The notes beneath the pieces were generated by a model. It was given only the letters and a program-made list of their open reading frames with translations, was not told the origin of the DNA and did not search any database. From the NCBI GenBank assembly GCA_031082425.1, contig JAVHLB010000002.1, positions 213,784-277,783 on the forward strand: DNA of 64,000 nucleotides. Direction: 5' to 3'. The stretch comes from Candidatus Edwardsbacteria bacterium (GTDB lineage: Bacteria; Edwardsbacteria; AC1; EtOH8). A program made the translations under genes and the position numbers. Of this stretch, positions 51,801 through 59,698 are shown piece after piece; the first letter of the stretch is position 1, and each line of letters starts with the position of its first letter.

Positions 51801-52307
51801 CGGCTGGGATAGTGTGACCTGGGCTTTGCCGTAAAATTCGTTGTTGGAATATACGGCTCGGTCGATGCTGAAGGGAACCTTCTCCTCCGCTCCGGGCATC
51901 TTGGGCACCGGCAGCTGGACCGGCAGGATCTTTTTATCAAAGCCCCTGTCCTTCAGGTTAAAGTTCTCCGAAGAGATCACCTCCAGAAAGGCTTCGACCC
52001 TGGCTCCCTGCGGGATCTCCACCCATTCGGAGACCACCGGTAATCTGGGATGGCCCGGCTCGGTGTTATATCCCTGGTCCGGAACCGAGAGCAGGACATA
52101 TGCCCCGTCCTTGGTCTTTGCCTCCGAGATATCCAGCCCCGGCAGGGTCACCTCCAGCGTGATGGCCTCCGGGCCGGCGCCTGATAATCCTACCGTCCGC
52201 CCGGAATTGCTTTGGGCGGCCAGCGGGACCCATTGCCCGGCCAAGGCCGCGGTGGCTGAAATTGCCAGGATCAGGGCGGCCAGTGATCCGATGGTTCTAT
52301 GATTCAT
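48816..52307 (-). CDS. Secreted gingipain-like cysteine protease (C25) with C-terminal sorting domain
   Basis: 1163 residues with a signal peptide (LAALILAISATAALAG). The pro-region is followed by the C25 catalytic domain (about 240-560) with His450 in YTGHGAVTYW and Cys483 in SFACLTGQYTY, the gingipain dyad. Ig-like/CARDB-type repeats follow, then a jelly-roll-like domain near 960-1070. The last 80 or so residues are a FlgD-like sorting domain (HPNPMRSNAVISYQIPGK, NWDGRDSRGNSMASGIYFYR) of the type used by the Por/type IX system. Predicted outside the outer membrane. Divergent from the S8 protease gene. Confidence 0.9.
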   Translation of the reverse strand: MNHRTIGSLAALILAISATAALAGQWVPLAAQSNSGRTVGLSGAGPEAITLEVTLPGLDISEAKTKDGAYVLLSVPDQGYNTEPGHPRLPVVSEWVEIPQGARVEAFLEVISSENFNLKDRGFDKKILPVQLPVPKMPGAEEKVPFSIDRAVYSNNEFYGKAQVTLSQPVQMRGHRAVLVTFWPVAYNPVSGEVKVITKARINLKLSGSDIAQTRKMATKYRSAAYDSPLSSTLINYGTYQSAKAVPTLPINQLIIAGDEYYDALTPLVDWDTRKGYRVFVTRTSEIPGGADTSHIRQYIKSQYDGETPPDFVLLVGDVDVIPAYIASSADNPATDLYYSTMAGADYLPDLYVSRISVADTVQLHNYIVKYLGYQQGAWTGDHSWMQKAYFTASNDYSYHGLAEATNNYCMALARSHSMTCDSLYYYYGTGTPVSDAFNQGRGIMTYTGHGAVTYWDGPTFYQSNVNALANTDKYALVTSFACLTGQYTYSECFGETWIRAADKGAMAYWGSSVTSYWDEDDILQRRLYNAFLDSGYAWIGGMTTKSKLDYFRTWGNIPMTKRYFEMYNILGNGAIDLYTRQPLALTVSHPATVPLGPATVNVNVTAGAAVQNALVCLTYRSNGEVLASGYSDASGNVSLDIVTTVIDSIGVVVTAHNCAPYAGQINVSVTGPCVLHYKHTIDDPAGNGDGEANPGESMIMPLWVKNYGSVISTGTVTGTLRTAGSQAAVTDSLYNFGLVYSGDSAQYAAGYKFTVSPACTNGTVIPFTLECHDTENSWTTNFSVKVSAPKLWYSTYSIIDPAPANNNGFAEPGETDSLRVYLKNTGLQTADNVTAILASSDPYITIVSDSSGYGNIQPDSAGGSVIPYLLTFGTPPQNPYYARLRLQMKTLGGALVQYDSFMLAVASPGFYDNVEDSILTNRYQVGDLWHTTEYTSYSPTTCWRCGVGDDQNYLDDMNSSLITPEFAVGSQATVSFWHKYAIENGYDYGFVEYSTDGGSSWAGLASYTGNLSNWTQRSYDINGIPVGSRVMLRFRFTSDYSLNYSGWHIDDISVTSPAGVAARPEEPELSGVLRLNRSHPNPMRSNAVISYQIPGKSPVTLTVYNILGQTIRMLDSGEKAPGLYQVNWDGRDSRGNSMASGIYFYRLTAGAVTLTQKLILVR

Positions 52308-52344
52308 AGTTGGACCCCTAAGTCAGTTTGAATATATTGGTATA

Positions 52345-52373
52345 ACTTTATATTACTTTTGCCTCTTTGTCAA
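52345..52373 (-). promoter_or_regulatory. Promoter of the C25 protease gene
   Basis: On the minus strand TTGACA (52368-52373), a 17-bp spacer, TAAAGT (52345-52350). The leader is about 30 bp. Confidence 0.65.
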
Positions 52374-52405
52374 GGGTTCGGGCTTATTTTACCTGCGATA
52401 TGATA

Positions 52406-52434
52406 TTGACAAAGCCGGCCTTCGGTAGTAACAT
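52406..52434 (+). promoter_or_regulatory. Promoter of the S8 protease gene
   Basis: TTGACA (52406-52411), a 17-bp spacer, TAACAT (52429-52434). It lies 32 bp from the divergent promoter of the C25 gene, and GAAAGGATGAT precedes the ATG at 52482. Confidence 0.65.
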
Positions 52435-52481
52435 TAGAGATGGTGCCAAAATCTTGCAATCAATAACAGAAAGGATGATAT

Positions 52482-55400
52482 ATGAAAAAGTACCTTGCGT
52501 TTGCAGCCCTGCTCCTGACGGCTTCTTTCATCTCCGTCAGTCTGGCCGAAATGCCCGGCAGCACCTCCCGGCAGGTTTACCTACCCGGGGTGGTGATATT
52601 CAAACTGAAGGCCCAGCCGGTTATGGACGCCAAGGGCACATCCACCGGCAATTCGGCGGTAGACGGCGTTTTAAACAGCTATGGCCGGCAGGAGGTCAAG
52701 CAGCTTTTCGGGGCCAAACAGAGCGCCAAGACCGCTTTGGGCCGTTCGCTGGCCAATATCTGCCAGGCCAATGTCTCAAAACAGACCGACATTCTCCAGC
52801 TGTGCCGGGACCTGGTGAAGACCGGGCAGGTGGAATACGCCGAGCCGAGGTATGGCTACCAGATGGAGGCCACCACCCCCAACGACCCATCATACGGCGC
52901 CCAGTGGTTCCTGAGCAAGATCCAGGCGCCCGATGCCTGGGACATCTCTAAAGGGGACACCACCGTCTGGATCGGCATCGTGGACTGCGGGGTCCAGCTG
53001 ACCCATCCCGACCTGGCGGACAATATCTGGATCAACCCGATAGAGGATATCAATCACAACGGGATATTCGACAATTTTCCGGTCGGATCGGGCGGAGATA
53101 TAGACTCCCTTGACAATGATATGAACGGCTTTGTTGATGACGTCCAGGGCTGGGACTTCTGCGGCCCGGACACCGCCAACCTGGCCTATGCCGGGGATAA
53201 CGACCCCAACGTCTACGGGTCCAACAACGACCACGGCACCCACGTGGCCGGCGACGCCTCGGCAGTGACCGACAACGCCGTCGGGGTGGCCGGTATCGGA
53301 TGGAGCTGCAGGGTGATGGCCATAAAATGCTCCTTTGACAATGACACCCGGGCAGACGGCGGAAAGTCTTACATATATTTCGGATACGACGGCATCGTCT
53401 ATGCCGCCGACAACGGGGCCAAGGCCATCAACTGCAGCTGGGGCGGTTCCGGCTACAGCCAGTTCGCCCAGGACCTGGTCAATTATGCCTGGGAGGGCGG
53501 ATCGGTGGTGGTCTGCGCCGCCGGCAATGACAACAGCCCCGACCCCCATTATCCCTCGGCCTACGACAACGCCTTGTCGGTAGCCGCCACCACCTCTTCG
53601 GATATCAGATCTTCCTTTTCCAATTACGGCACCACGATCGATGTCTCGGCCCCCGGCTCTGCCATACTGAGCACCGCCTACTCCAATACCTATGACTCCT
53701 GGGACGGCACCTCCATGGCCAGCCCGGTGGCGGCCGGAGTGGTTGGCCTGATCTGGGCCAACAATCCCGCCTGGAACAACACCCAGGTGGCCACCCAGCT
53801 GATGATGACCACCGATAACATCGATGCCTCAAATCCCTCCTACGTCGGCCTGCTGGGCACCGGAAGGATCAATGCCTATAAGGCCCTGACCACCACCCCG
53901 GTCCCGCTGGTTAAATACCATTCCCATCAGGTCATCGACGGCGGCAACGGCATCGCCGAGGCCGGGGAGTCGGTATTTTTGAGCCTTTCGCTCAAGAACT
54001 GGTGGGGCGATGCCGCCAGCGTCAGCGCCACCATTCACAGTGACGACTACGCTGTCCAGATCGGCACCGCAACTGCCGGCTACGGGGGCATAAACGGCGG
54101 GAACACCACTTCGGTCTCCGGCTTCGATTTCACGGTGGATAACACCGCCCTGCCGCACTGGGCCATGTTCACCGTGGACATCTCGGCCGATGCCCAGAGC
54201 CGCACCGATACCTTCTACGTCCAGATCGAGAAATCCCCCATCCTGCTGGTGGACGACGATACCGGGGCCCTCAATGTTGACACCTGTTACAGCAAATCCA
54301 TTTCCCAGCTGGGCTATTTTTACGACCATTACGACCATTCCCAAAAAGGCGCCCCCGACACCGCCCTGTTGAATTCCTATAATACCGTTATCTGGCTTTG
54401 CGAGTGGGCCTTCCCCTCGCTGGACTCCATGGACCGGGCGGCTCTGAGAAGCTACCTGGATAAGGGGGGAAACCTGTACCTGTCTGGACAGGATATCGGC
54501 TGGGATCTGGCCGATCCCACCGGAGCGCAGTACAGCGCCGAGGCCGAGGCTTTTTATCAGGACTATCTGCATGCCACTTACGGCGGCGACCATAGCGGAG
54601 TATCGTCTGTCGTGGGCACGGCCAGCGATCCCATCGGCGACGGCCTGGCCTTCTCGATATTGCAGCCCTATATCGGAGCTTCCCAGTATTACGATTACTT
54701 TTCACCCCGGGCCGGAGCCGATGTCATCCTTGAATATTCTGGTTTCTCCTCGGGCCAGGCCGGAATAAAATATTCCGGGGCCCATAAGGTGGTCTACACC
54801 GGATTCGGCTTCGAGGCCATCACTTCGGGATCGGTCCGGGATACCGTCATGGACCGGATAATAAAATGGTTCCTGGGGGATATCCAGATCGCCCACACCC
54901 CCCTGACCGACACCGAGGATACCTTGTCTGATTATGTTGTGCAGGCCAACGTGACCTCCAGCGCCGGCGTGGCCCAGGTCTACCTGTACTGGGACGACGA
55001 CGGAACCCTGCCCTTTGCCAACCGGACCCTGATGACCGACCTGGGCGGCGGCCTCTATCAGGGGTCGATCCCGGCCCACAGCGGCAACCAGCTGGATTAC
55101 TTCGTCTATGCGGTCAACAGCAACGGTCTGGCCAAGACCCAGCCCGGCGGAGCCCCCTATAATTACTACTCCTTCTATGCCGGGCCGGACCCCTACCCCC
55201 CGGCCATCAGCCACACCCCGCTGGCCAACACCATCAACCTGTCCGGCCCCTACCGGATTGATGCCGTCATCACCGACAACTACGGGGTGTTCCCGGATTC
55301 CAGCTACATTCACTACAAAATAAATTCCGGTCCGGAAAATACCCCCGTCCTGATGACCTCGGCCGGCAGCGACTTCTCCGGAAGCATCGGCCTGCCTGCC

Positions 55401-56321
55401 CACCTTTACACCGGGGATACCATCCATTACTACATCACGGCCGTCGATACCTCCGGCCAGCGCAACATCGGCCGCAGCCCGGCCAGCGATTTCCACTCAT
55501 TTGTGATGGTGGATTCGATGATGGTCACCAATTTCGACAATGCCCAGTATCTTTCGATGTGGGACAGCCTGGGCGGAACAATGCCCTGGAGAACCTTTAC
55601 TGCAAGCCCCCGCTCTGCGCCGGCAGCCATGAGGACCGGAACCGCTAACTATCTGGTCAATTCGACCCTGGTGCTTCAGCTGAAGCCCGATCACGGGCTC
55701 AACCTGGACGCTTATGCCGACAACAACAACTGGGTCAAGCTGTACTGGTATCAAAAGGGGGTTATTGGCGCCGGAGACAGCGCCTTCATTGAAGCCAGCA
55801 AGGACGGCATCGCCTGGCAGGTTTTAAAATACCGCACCGGCGTTACCACTTCCTGGCTGCTGGACAGCGCCGATGTCGGCGGTATTTTGGGAACCAAAGC
55901 CGGCAACGACAGCATTCTTTTCCGGTTTAACTTTAAATCGAACAGTGCCACCACCGCTTACGGCTGGCTGTTGGATGATGTCTACCTCAAGGTCCAGCCC
56001 TTCCCCAGCGGAGTTGCCGGAAAACCAGAAGAGGTGAACGTCGGGGTATTCGCCCTGGACCAGAACCGGCCCAACCCCTTCCGGGGCCAGACCGCCATAA
56101 AATACCAGCTGCCGTCCCAGAGCCCGGTTAGGCTCAACGTCTACAACATCTCCGGCCAGCTGGTGAGGACCCTGGTGGACGCCAAACAGCTTCCGGGTTA
56201 TTATAACATCGCCTGGAACGGCCGGGATAATTCCGGCCGGCCGGTCTCGGCCGGTGTGTATTTCTACCGCCTCAACGCCGGCGATGCCAACCTGACCAGA
56301 AAAATGGTTTTGTTAAAATAA
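52482..56321 (+). CDS. Secreted subtilisin-like serine protease (S8) with C-terminal sorting domain
   Basis: 1279 residues. Signal peptide MKKYLAFAALLLTASFISVSLA, an inhibitor-like pro-region, then the S8 catalytic domain with Asp168 (GIVDCGVQ), His251 (DHGTHVAG) and Ser411 (GTSMASPVAAG). A DNDMNGFVDDVQGWDF insert of the kind seen in related secreted S8 enzymes is present. Beyond about 480 are beta-rich repeats and a ThuA/glutaminase-like flap (about 585-800). It ends in a FlgD-like sorting domain (NRPNPFRGQTAIKYQLPSQ, AWNGRDNSGRPVSAGVYFYR), as in the C25 neighbour. Catalytic triad complete. Confidence 0.92.
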   Translation: MKKYLAFAALLLTASFISVSLAEMPGSTSRQVYLPGVVIFKLKAQPVMDAKGTSTGNSAVDGVLNSYGRQEVKQLFGAKQSAKTALGRSLANICQANVSKQTDILQLCRDLVKTGQVEYAEPRYGYQMEATTPNDPSYGAQWFLSKIQAPDAWDISKGDTTVWIGIVDCGVQLTHPDLADNIWINPIEDINHNGIFDNFPVGSGGDIDSLDNDMNGFVDDVQGWDFCGPDTANLAYAGDNDPNVYGSNNDHGTHVAGDASAVTDNAVGVAGIGWSCRVMAIKCSFDNDTRADGGKSYIYFGYDGIVYAADNGAKAINCSWGGSGYSQFAQDLVNYAWEGGSVVVCAAGNDNSPDPHYPSAYDNALSVAATTSSDIRSSFSNYGTTIDVSAPGSAILSTAYSNTYDSWDGTSMASPVAAGVVGLIWANNPAWNNTQVATQLMMTTDNIDASNPSYVGLLGTGRINAYKALTTTPVPLVKYHSHQVIDGGNGIAEAGESVFLSLSLKNWWGDAASVSATIHSDDYAVQIGTATAGYGGINGGNTTSVSGFDFTVDNTALPHWAMFTVDISADAQSRTDTFYVQIEKSPILLVDDDTGALNVDTCYSKSISQLGYFYDHYDHSQKGAPDTALLNSYNTVIWLCEWAFPSLDSMDRAALRSYLDKGGNLYLSGQDIGWDLADPTGAQYSAEAEAFYQDYLHATYGGDHSGVSSVVGTASDPIGDGLAFSILQPYIGASQYYDYFSPRAGADVILEYSGFSSGQAGIKYSGAHKVVYTGFGFEAITSGSVRDTVMDRIIKWFLGDIQIAHTPLTDTEDTLSDYVVQANVTSSAGVAQVYLYWDDDGTLPFANRTLMTDLGGGLYQGSIPAHSGNQLDYFVYAVNSNGLAKTQPGGAPYNYYSFYAGPDPYPPAISHTPLANTINLSGPYRIDAVITDNYGVFPDSSYIHYKINSGPENTPVLMTSAGSDFSGSIGLPAHLYTGDTIHYYITAVDTSGQRNIGRSPASDFHSFVMVDSMMVTNFDNAQYLSMWDSLGGTMPWRTFTASPRSAPAAMRTGTANYLVNSTLVLQLKPDHGLNLDAYADNNNWVKLYWYQKGVIGAGDSAFIEASKDGIAWQVLKYRTGVTTSWLLDSADVGGILGTKAGNDSILFRFNFKSNSATTAYGWLLDDVYLKVQPFPSGVAGKPEEVNVGVFALDQNRPNPFRGQTAIKYQLPSQSPVRLNVYNISGQLVRTLVDAKQLPGYYNIAWNGRDNSGRPVSAGVYFYRLNAGDANLTRKMVLLK

Positions 56322-56335
56322 TATTTTAGCAATGG

Positions 56336-56369
56336 AAAAGCCTCTCCTAAATATTTAGGAGAGGCTTTT
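56336..56369. terminator. Bidirectional terminator after the S8 protease
   Basis: AAAAGCCTCTCCTAA and TTAGGAGAGGCTTTT form a long perfect hairpin, usable by both the protease gene and the converging antitoxin gene. Confidence 0.9.
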
Positions 56370-56383
56370 GTACTGTGCAATGT

Positions 56384-56869
56384 TTAAGCGGCTTTTGCAC
56401 TCCATCCGGCAGCATCCGCAATTATCTCAAAGCGAGATTGTTTTTGATTTTCGTTTTTAACTTCCCGCAATAGTTCCAGGGAATAACTATCAACCGGTTT
56501 TTGCTGCGCAATTATCAACCTAAGAAGCCTGTCAGCAACAGGACCCATGGACTCTTTATCGTTCTCCCATCGAGATACTGTTTCAGGTGCCACTCCCATA
56601 TATTCAGCAAAATCTTTTCCAGACCAACCAAGATACTTACGTAGAAAACGGATTTCTTCTGCAGAAAGCCGTTCTTTCTTTTTAATGACAGCAAAAGCTA
56701 TGACACGATGCAATTCTTCAATTTTTGGAATAGACACTGTCTGTTCACCGCATTTTTTACAATTGCAGATTTCGACATTATTCAGGGTGATACGGTTCAG
56801 GCCGGATTCGGTATATAAGTAGTTGCCTTTCCGTTTAACCATTTCTGATCTGCAGCTAGGGCATTTCAT
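56384..56869 (-). CDS. MqsA-type antitoxin / zinc-finger HTH regulator
   Basis: 161 residues. An N-terminal YgiT/MqsA-type zinc finger has CPSC (3-6) and CNCKKCGEQ. An XRE-family helix-turn-helix follows (LSAEEIRFLRKYLGWSGKDFAEYMGVAPETVSRWEN). It probably binds the pair's own promoter and neutralises the toxin encoded 15 bp upstream. The C-terminal 40 residues may be the toxin-contact part. Confidence 0.85.
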   Translation of the reverse strand: MKCPSCRSEMVKRKGNYLYTESGLNRITLNNVEICNCKKCGEQTVSIPKIEELHRVIAFAVIKKKERLSAEEIRFLRKYLGWSGKDFAEYMGVAPETVSRWENDKESMGPVADRLLRLIIAQQKPVDSYSLELLREVKNENQKQSRFEIIADAAGWSAKAA

Positions 56870-56884
56870 TATGAAATCTCCTTT

Positions 56885-57178
56885 TCAGGTCTTTCTCCAT
56901 GCTGTAACAAGAACGAGTTCTTTTTCGCTCTCAAACTCAATAACGACATAGATTTTAACAGTATTGACCCGGTATCTCCAAGCTCCATTTACCCATTCCG
57001 CAGGTTCAACAATACCTCCACGGAGCACATTGACGCAATCCACACTGGTCAGATTGTCAGCAAGCATCTCTTGCTTTGCATGACCTGTTATAATTACGGT
57101 TCCATCTGATATGATAGCTCGTATGAGCTGTTTGGCTTTAGCTGGATTATAAGCCTCTTCTAATGGAGTGTTACTCAC
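56885..57178 (-). CDS. DUF4258 (MqsR/RelE-like) toxin candidate
   Basis: 97 residues with the DUF4258 pattern: IITGHAKQEMLADNLTSVDCVNVLRGG, then WRYRVNTVKIYVVIEFES and LVLVTAWRKT. This family is usually the toxin encoded beside MqsA-like antitoxins and probably an mRNA interferase; activity is inferred. It comes first in the operon, toxin before antitoxin, as in mqsRA. Promoter at 57199-57226. Confidence 0.82.
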   Translation of the reverse strand: MSNTPLEEAYNPAKAKQLIRAIISDGTVIITGHAKQEMLADNLTSVDCVNVLRGGIVEPAEWVNGAWRYRVNTVKIYVVIEFESEKELVLVTAWRKT

Positions 57179-57198
57179 GGAATTATCGCAACATTGAT

Positions 57199-57226
57199 AT
57201 TATATCATATATTGATTAAATGTCAA
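57199..57226 (-). promoter_or_regulatory. Promoter and possible operator of the toxin-antitoxin pair
   Basis: On the minus strand TTGACA (57221-57226), a 16-bp spacer, TATAAT (57199-57204). A GATAT-T-ATATC palindrome (57196-57206) overlaps the -10 and could be the antitoxin binding site. Confidence 0.75.
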
Positions 57227-57268
57227 GTCTATTGTCAGAATATATTCTTTTTTTAAGGATGCATCAAA

Positions 57269-57712
57269 TTACTTTTCCTGTCCTTTATGGTCATTCTCAC
57301 TATGGTCGTGCTCGTGCCCGCCTTGCTTCAGCTCCAGCCCCGGCCGGCCGTTCTTGACCAGGTAATCGTTGATGGCCGCCCTCACCCCGTCCTCGGCCAG
57401 CACCGAGCAGTGCATCTTCACCGGGGGCAGGCCGTCCAGGGCCTCGGCCACCGCCTTGTTGGACACCTCCAGGGCCTCGGTCAGGGTCTTGCCCTTGACC
57501 AGCTCGGTGGCCATGCTGGAGGTGGCGATGGCCGCTCCGCAGCCGAAGGTCTTGAACTTGATGTCGGTGATGACGTCCTTCTCTATCTTCAGCATTATCT
57601 TCATCATGTCTCCGCACACCGGGTTCCCCACCATGCCCACCCCGTCGGGGTTCTCGATCTCCCCCATGTTGCGGGGATTCATGAAATGGTCCATCACCTT
57701 TTCGCTGTACAT
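57269..57712 (-). CDS. iscU: IscU/NifU-type Fe-S cluster scaffold with His-rich tail
   Basis: 147 residues. Cluster-ligand residues are Cys33 (NPVCGD, with Asp35), Cys58 (TFGCGAA) and Cys102 (MHCSVLAEDG). It assembles [2Fe-2S]/[4Fe-4S] clusters for apoproteins with a cysteine desulfurase, which is not in the window. After about residue 128 there is an unusual tail GGHEHDHSENDHKGQEK rich in His, Asp and Glu that could bind metal. It has its own promoter inside the 3' end of thiE. Whether to call it IscU or NifU-type is a naming choice. Confidence 0.9.
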   Translation of the reverse strand: MYSEKVMDHFMNPRNMGEIENPDGVGMVGNPVCGDMMKIMLKIEKDVITDIKFKTFGCGAAIATSSMATELVKGKTLTEALEVSNKAVAEALDGLPPVKMHCSVLAEDGVRAAINDYLVKNGRPGLELKQGGHEHDHSENDHKGQEK

Positions 57713-57745
57713 CTGCTCTCCAAAGAAAATATTATGATATTGGGG

Positions 57746-57774
57746 ATTCTAGTATATTTGATGCCAAAAGTCAA
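57746..57774 (-). promoter_or_regulatory. Promoter of the iscU-like gene
   Basis: On the minus strand TTGACT (57769-57774), a 17-bp spacer, TAGAAT (57746-57751). The -35 overlaps the thiE stop codon. Confidence 0.7.
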
Positions 57775-58445
57775 TCAAAGGATTCAGACTGATTTATGGC
57801 TTTCCGCAGTTCACGGACCACCTGTTGGATGTTGCCCGCCTTGGTGACGGCGCTTATCACCGCTATCCTCCTGGCGCCCGCCTGCAGGACCTGGTCGATG
57901 TTCGATGAATTGATGCCGCCCATCACCGTAATGGGAATATTGATCTGCGGGATTATTTTTTTGATTGCCCCCGGGCCCAGCGGTTCCATGGAAACCTCCT
58001 TGGTCTGGGTGGCGAATATCGGCCCGATGTTCAGGTAATCGGCCCCCTGCTCCTGGGCCTCCAGGGCCTCTTCCAGGTTGTGGGTGGAAACGCCGATCAG
58101 CAGATGGGGGGCCAGCTTCTTTGCGGCGGACAGCGGCAGGTCGTCCTGCCCCAGATGCACCCCGTCCGCCCCGCAGGCCAGGGCGATGTCCAGATGGTCG
58201 TTGATCAGCAGCAGCATCCCGGCTTTGGTTGTCTTTTCACGGAAGGCCTGGGCCAAGGGATAAAAGTCTTTTTTGGAGAGGTGTTTTTCCCTCAGCTGGA
58301 CTATCCTGGCGCCCCCGGCGATCAGGCCGTCCAATACTTCAAGATTGGTGCGGCCCAAGGACAGACATTGATCGGTGACCGGATAGAGATCTATTTGCTG
58401 AAAGGCTTTCAGCCGCTGTTGTTTATTTTCCATAAAACAATTCAA
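57771..58445 (-). CDS. thiE: Thiamine-phosphate synthase
   Basis: Couples the thiazole and pyrimidine phosphates to thiamine phosphate. 224 residues with family motifs: LYPVTDQ, IVQLREKHLSKKDF, LLINDHLDIALACGADGVHLGQDDLP, IGVSTHNLEEA, YLNIGPIFATQTK and VMGGINSSNI. A start at MENKQQ (4 residues in) is also possible. It lies 98 bp from thiH across a short repeat-rich gap (58446-58543). Confidence 0.93.
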   Translation of the reverse strand: MNCFMENKQQRLKAFQQIDLYPVTDQCLSLGRTNLEVLDGLIAGGARIVQLREKHLSKKDFYPLAQAFREKTTKAGMLLLINDHLDIALACGADGVHLGQDDLPLSAAKKLAPHLLIGVSTHNLEEALEAQEQGADYLNIGPIFATQTKEVSMEPLGPGAIKKIIPQINIPITVMGGINSSNIDQVLQAGARRIAVISAVTKAGNIQQVVRELRKAINQSESFD

Positions 58446-58540
58446 ACGTTGTTATGCCCGTTAGATGACTACCCCAACATTTCAAACATTGCCCTGCAAC
58501 CCTGTATGCCTTCTCAAACGGAATAGGCCTCTTGCATGAC
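58446..58540. repeat. CTCAAAC/TTCAAACATTGCCC repeat between thiH and thiE
   Basis: Carries TTCAAACGTTGTTATGCCCG and TTTCAAACATTGCCCTGCAA segments and CTCAAACG, like the array at 39388-39520 after pdxA. Confidence 0.55.
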
Positions 58541-58543
58541 TTG

Positions 58544-59698
58544 TTATCGTTCGAACCCCTTATCCCAGTCCTTCCACACCGTATCATAACCTTTTTGTCT
58601 GATGCTGGCCGCCACCGCTTCCACCGGCCGGTCATCGAACACGTTGAACTGACCATCGGCGGCCGCCTCCTGCTGGTCCAGGTTGTTATCGAGCTTGTCG
58701 AGGTATCCTCCCGGCGAGGTCTTGGAGCCGGCGCTCATCCTGGTGATGCCCAGCCCTATAAGATGGTCCCGCAGTTCCGCCGGCTCCCGGGTGGATAGCA
58801 CCAGCCCGGCGTCGGGAAATATCAGACGGAAGGCACAGATCATCTGCACCAGCTCCCGGTCGCTGACGGGGAACTCCGGGCGGTATCCCCCGGCCGCCGG
58901 CCTCAGGCGGGGAAAGGAGATCGAGACCTGGCTTTTCCAGTGATGCTTCATCAGGTAGGCGGCATGGTGCGCCAGATAATACGATTCCACCCGCCAATCG
59001 TTCAGGCCCAGCAGCGAACCGATGCCGATCTGCCGGAAGCCCGCAGCCGCGCCCCGCTCCGGGGCCCCCAGCCGGTATTGATAATCGCGCTTGGGCCCGG
59101 CCGGGTGTACCGTGGAATAAATATTTTGGTCGTAGGTCTCCTGGTAGATGGCCAGCCCGTCTATGCCGGCCCCATAAAGCCGCTGGTAGTCCGGAGTATC
59201 CAGGGGATATATCTCTATGGACAGTGAGGGGAACATTCCCTTGAGATCCCCGGCGATGCCTTCCAGCATTTCCACGCCGACCTGGCTGGGACATTCCCCG
59301 CTGACCAGCAAAAGCTGGGATATGTGCTTATTTCTTAACAGCCTGGCCTCCGACAGGATCTCTTCCCGGCCCGAGGTCCGGCGGTTGATCTTGTTGTGAA
59401 CATTGAACCCGCAGTAGACGCAGGAATTGCTGCAGTGGTTGGAGATGTACAACGGGGCGTACATCTGGATGGTCTTTCCAAATCTTCTGGCGGTGATGGC
59501 CTGGGCCAGTTGGGCCATCGGCGCCAGAACTTCGGCGGCGGCCGGAGAGGTCAGGATCGCGATATCCCCGGGAGTTGGAATGTCCCCGGAGCTGATCGAA
59601 CCCATAAGGGCCTTGACCTGTCCGGTGGTGGCATTCTGGGGATCGGTTTTTATCCGGGAGCCGTCCAAAGATCTTATTGTTTCATAAAACGGGGTCAT
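58544..59698 (-). CDS. thiH: 2-iminoacetate synthase (radical SAM, thiazole synthesis)
   Basis: Cleaves tyrosine to give dehydroglycine for the thiazole ring, an oxygen-sensitive route. 384 residues with the radical SAM cluster C89-x3-C93-x2-C96 (HCSNSCVYCGF) and the C-terminal BATS-type region (AGSKTSPGGYLDKL). Its start overlaps the thiG stop by 4 bp (59695-59698). Confidence 0.95.
   Translation of the reverse strand: MTPFYETIRSLDGSRIKTDPQNATTGQVKALMGSISSGDIPTPGDIAILTSPAAAEVLAPMAQLAQAITARRFGKTIQMYAPLYISNHCSNSCVYCGFNVHNKINRRTSGREEILSEARLLRNKHISQLLLVSGECPSQVGVEMLEGIAGDLKGMFPSLSIEIYPLDTPDYQRLYGAGIDGLAIYQETYDQNIYSTVHPAGPKRDYQYRLGAPERGAAAGFRQIGIGSLLGLNDWRVESYYLAHHAAYLMKHHWKSQVSISFPRLRPAAGGYRPEFPVSDRELVQMICAFRLIFPDAGLVLSTREPAELRDHLIGLGITRMSAGSKTSPGGYLDKLDNNLDQQEAAADGQFNVFDDRPVEAVAASIRQKGYDTVWKDWDKGFER

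Noticed and set aside
56885..57178. RelE-type toxin
   Set aside because: The GHAKQEM and TAWRKT pattern fits DUF4258 better, and the partner is an MqsA-like zinc-finger HTH protein.
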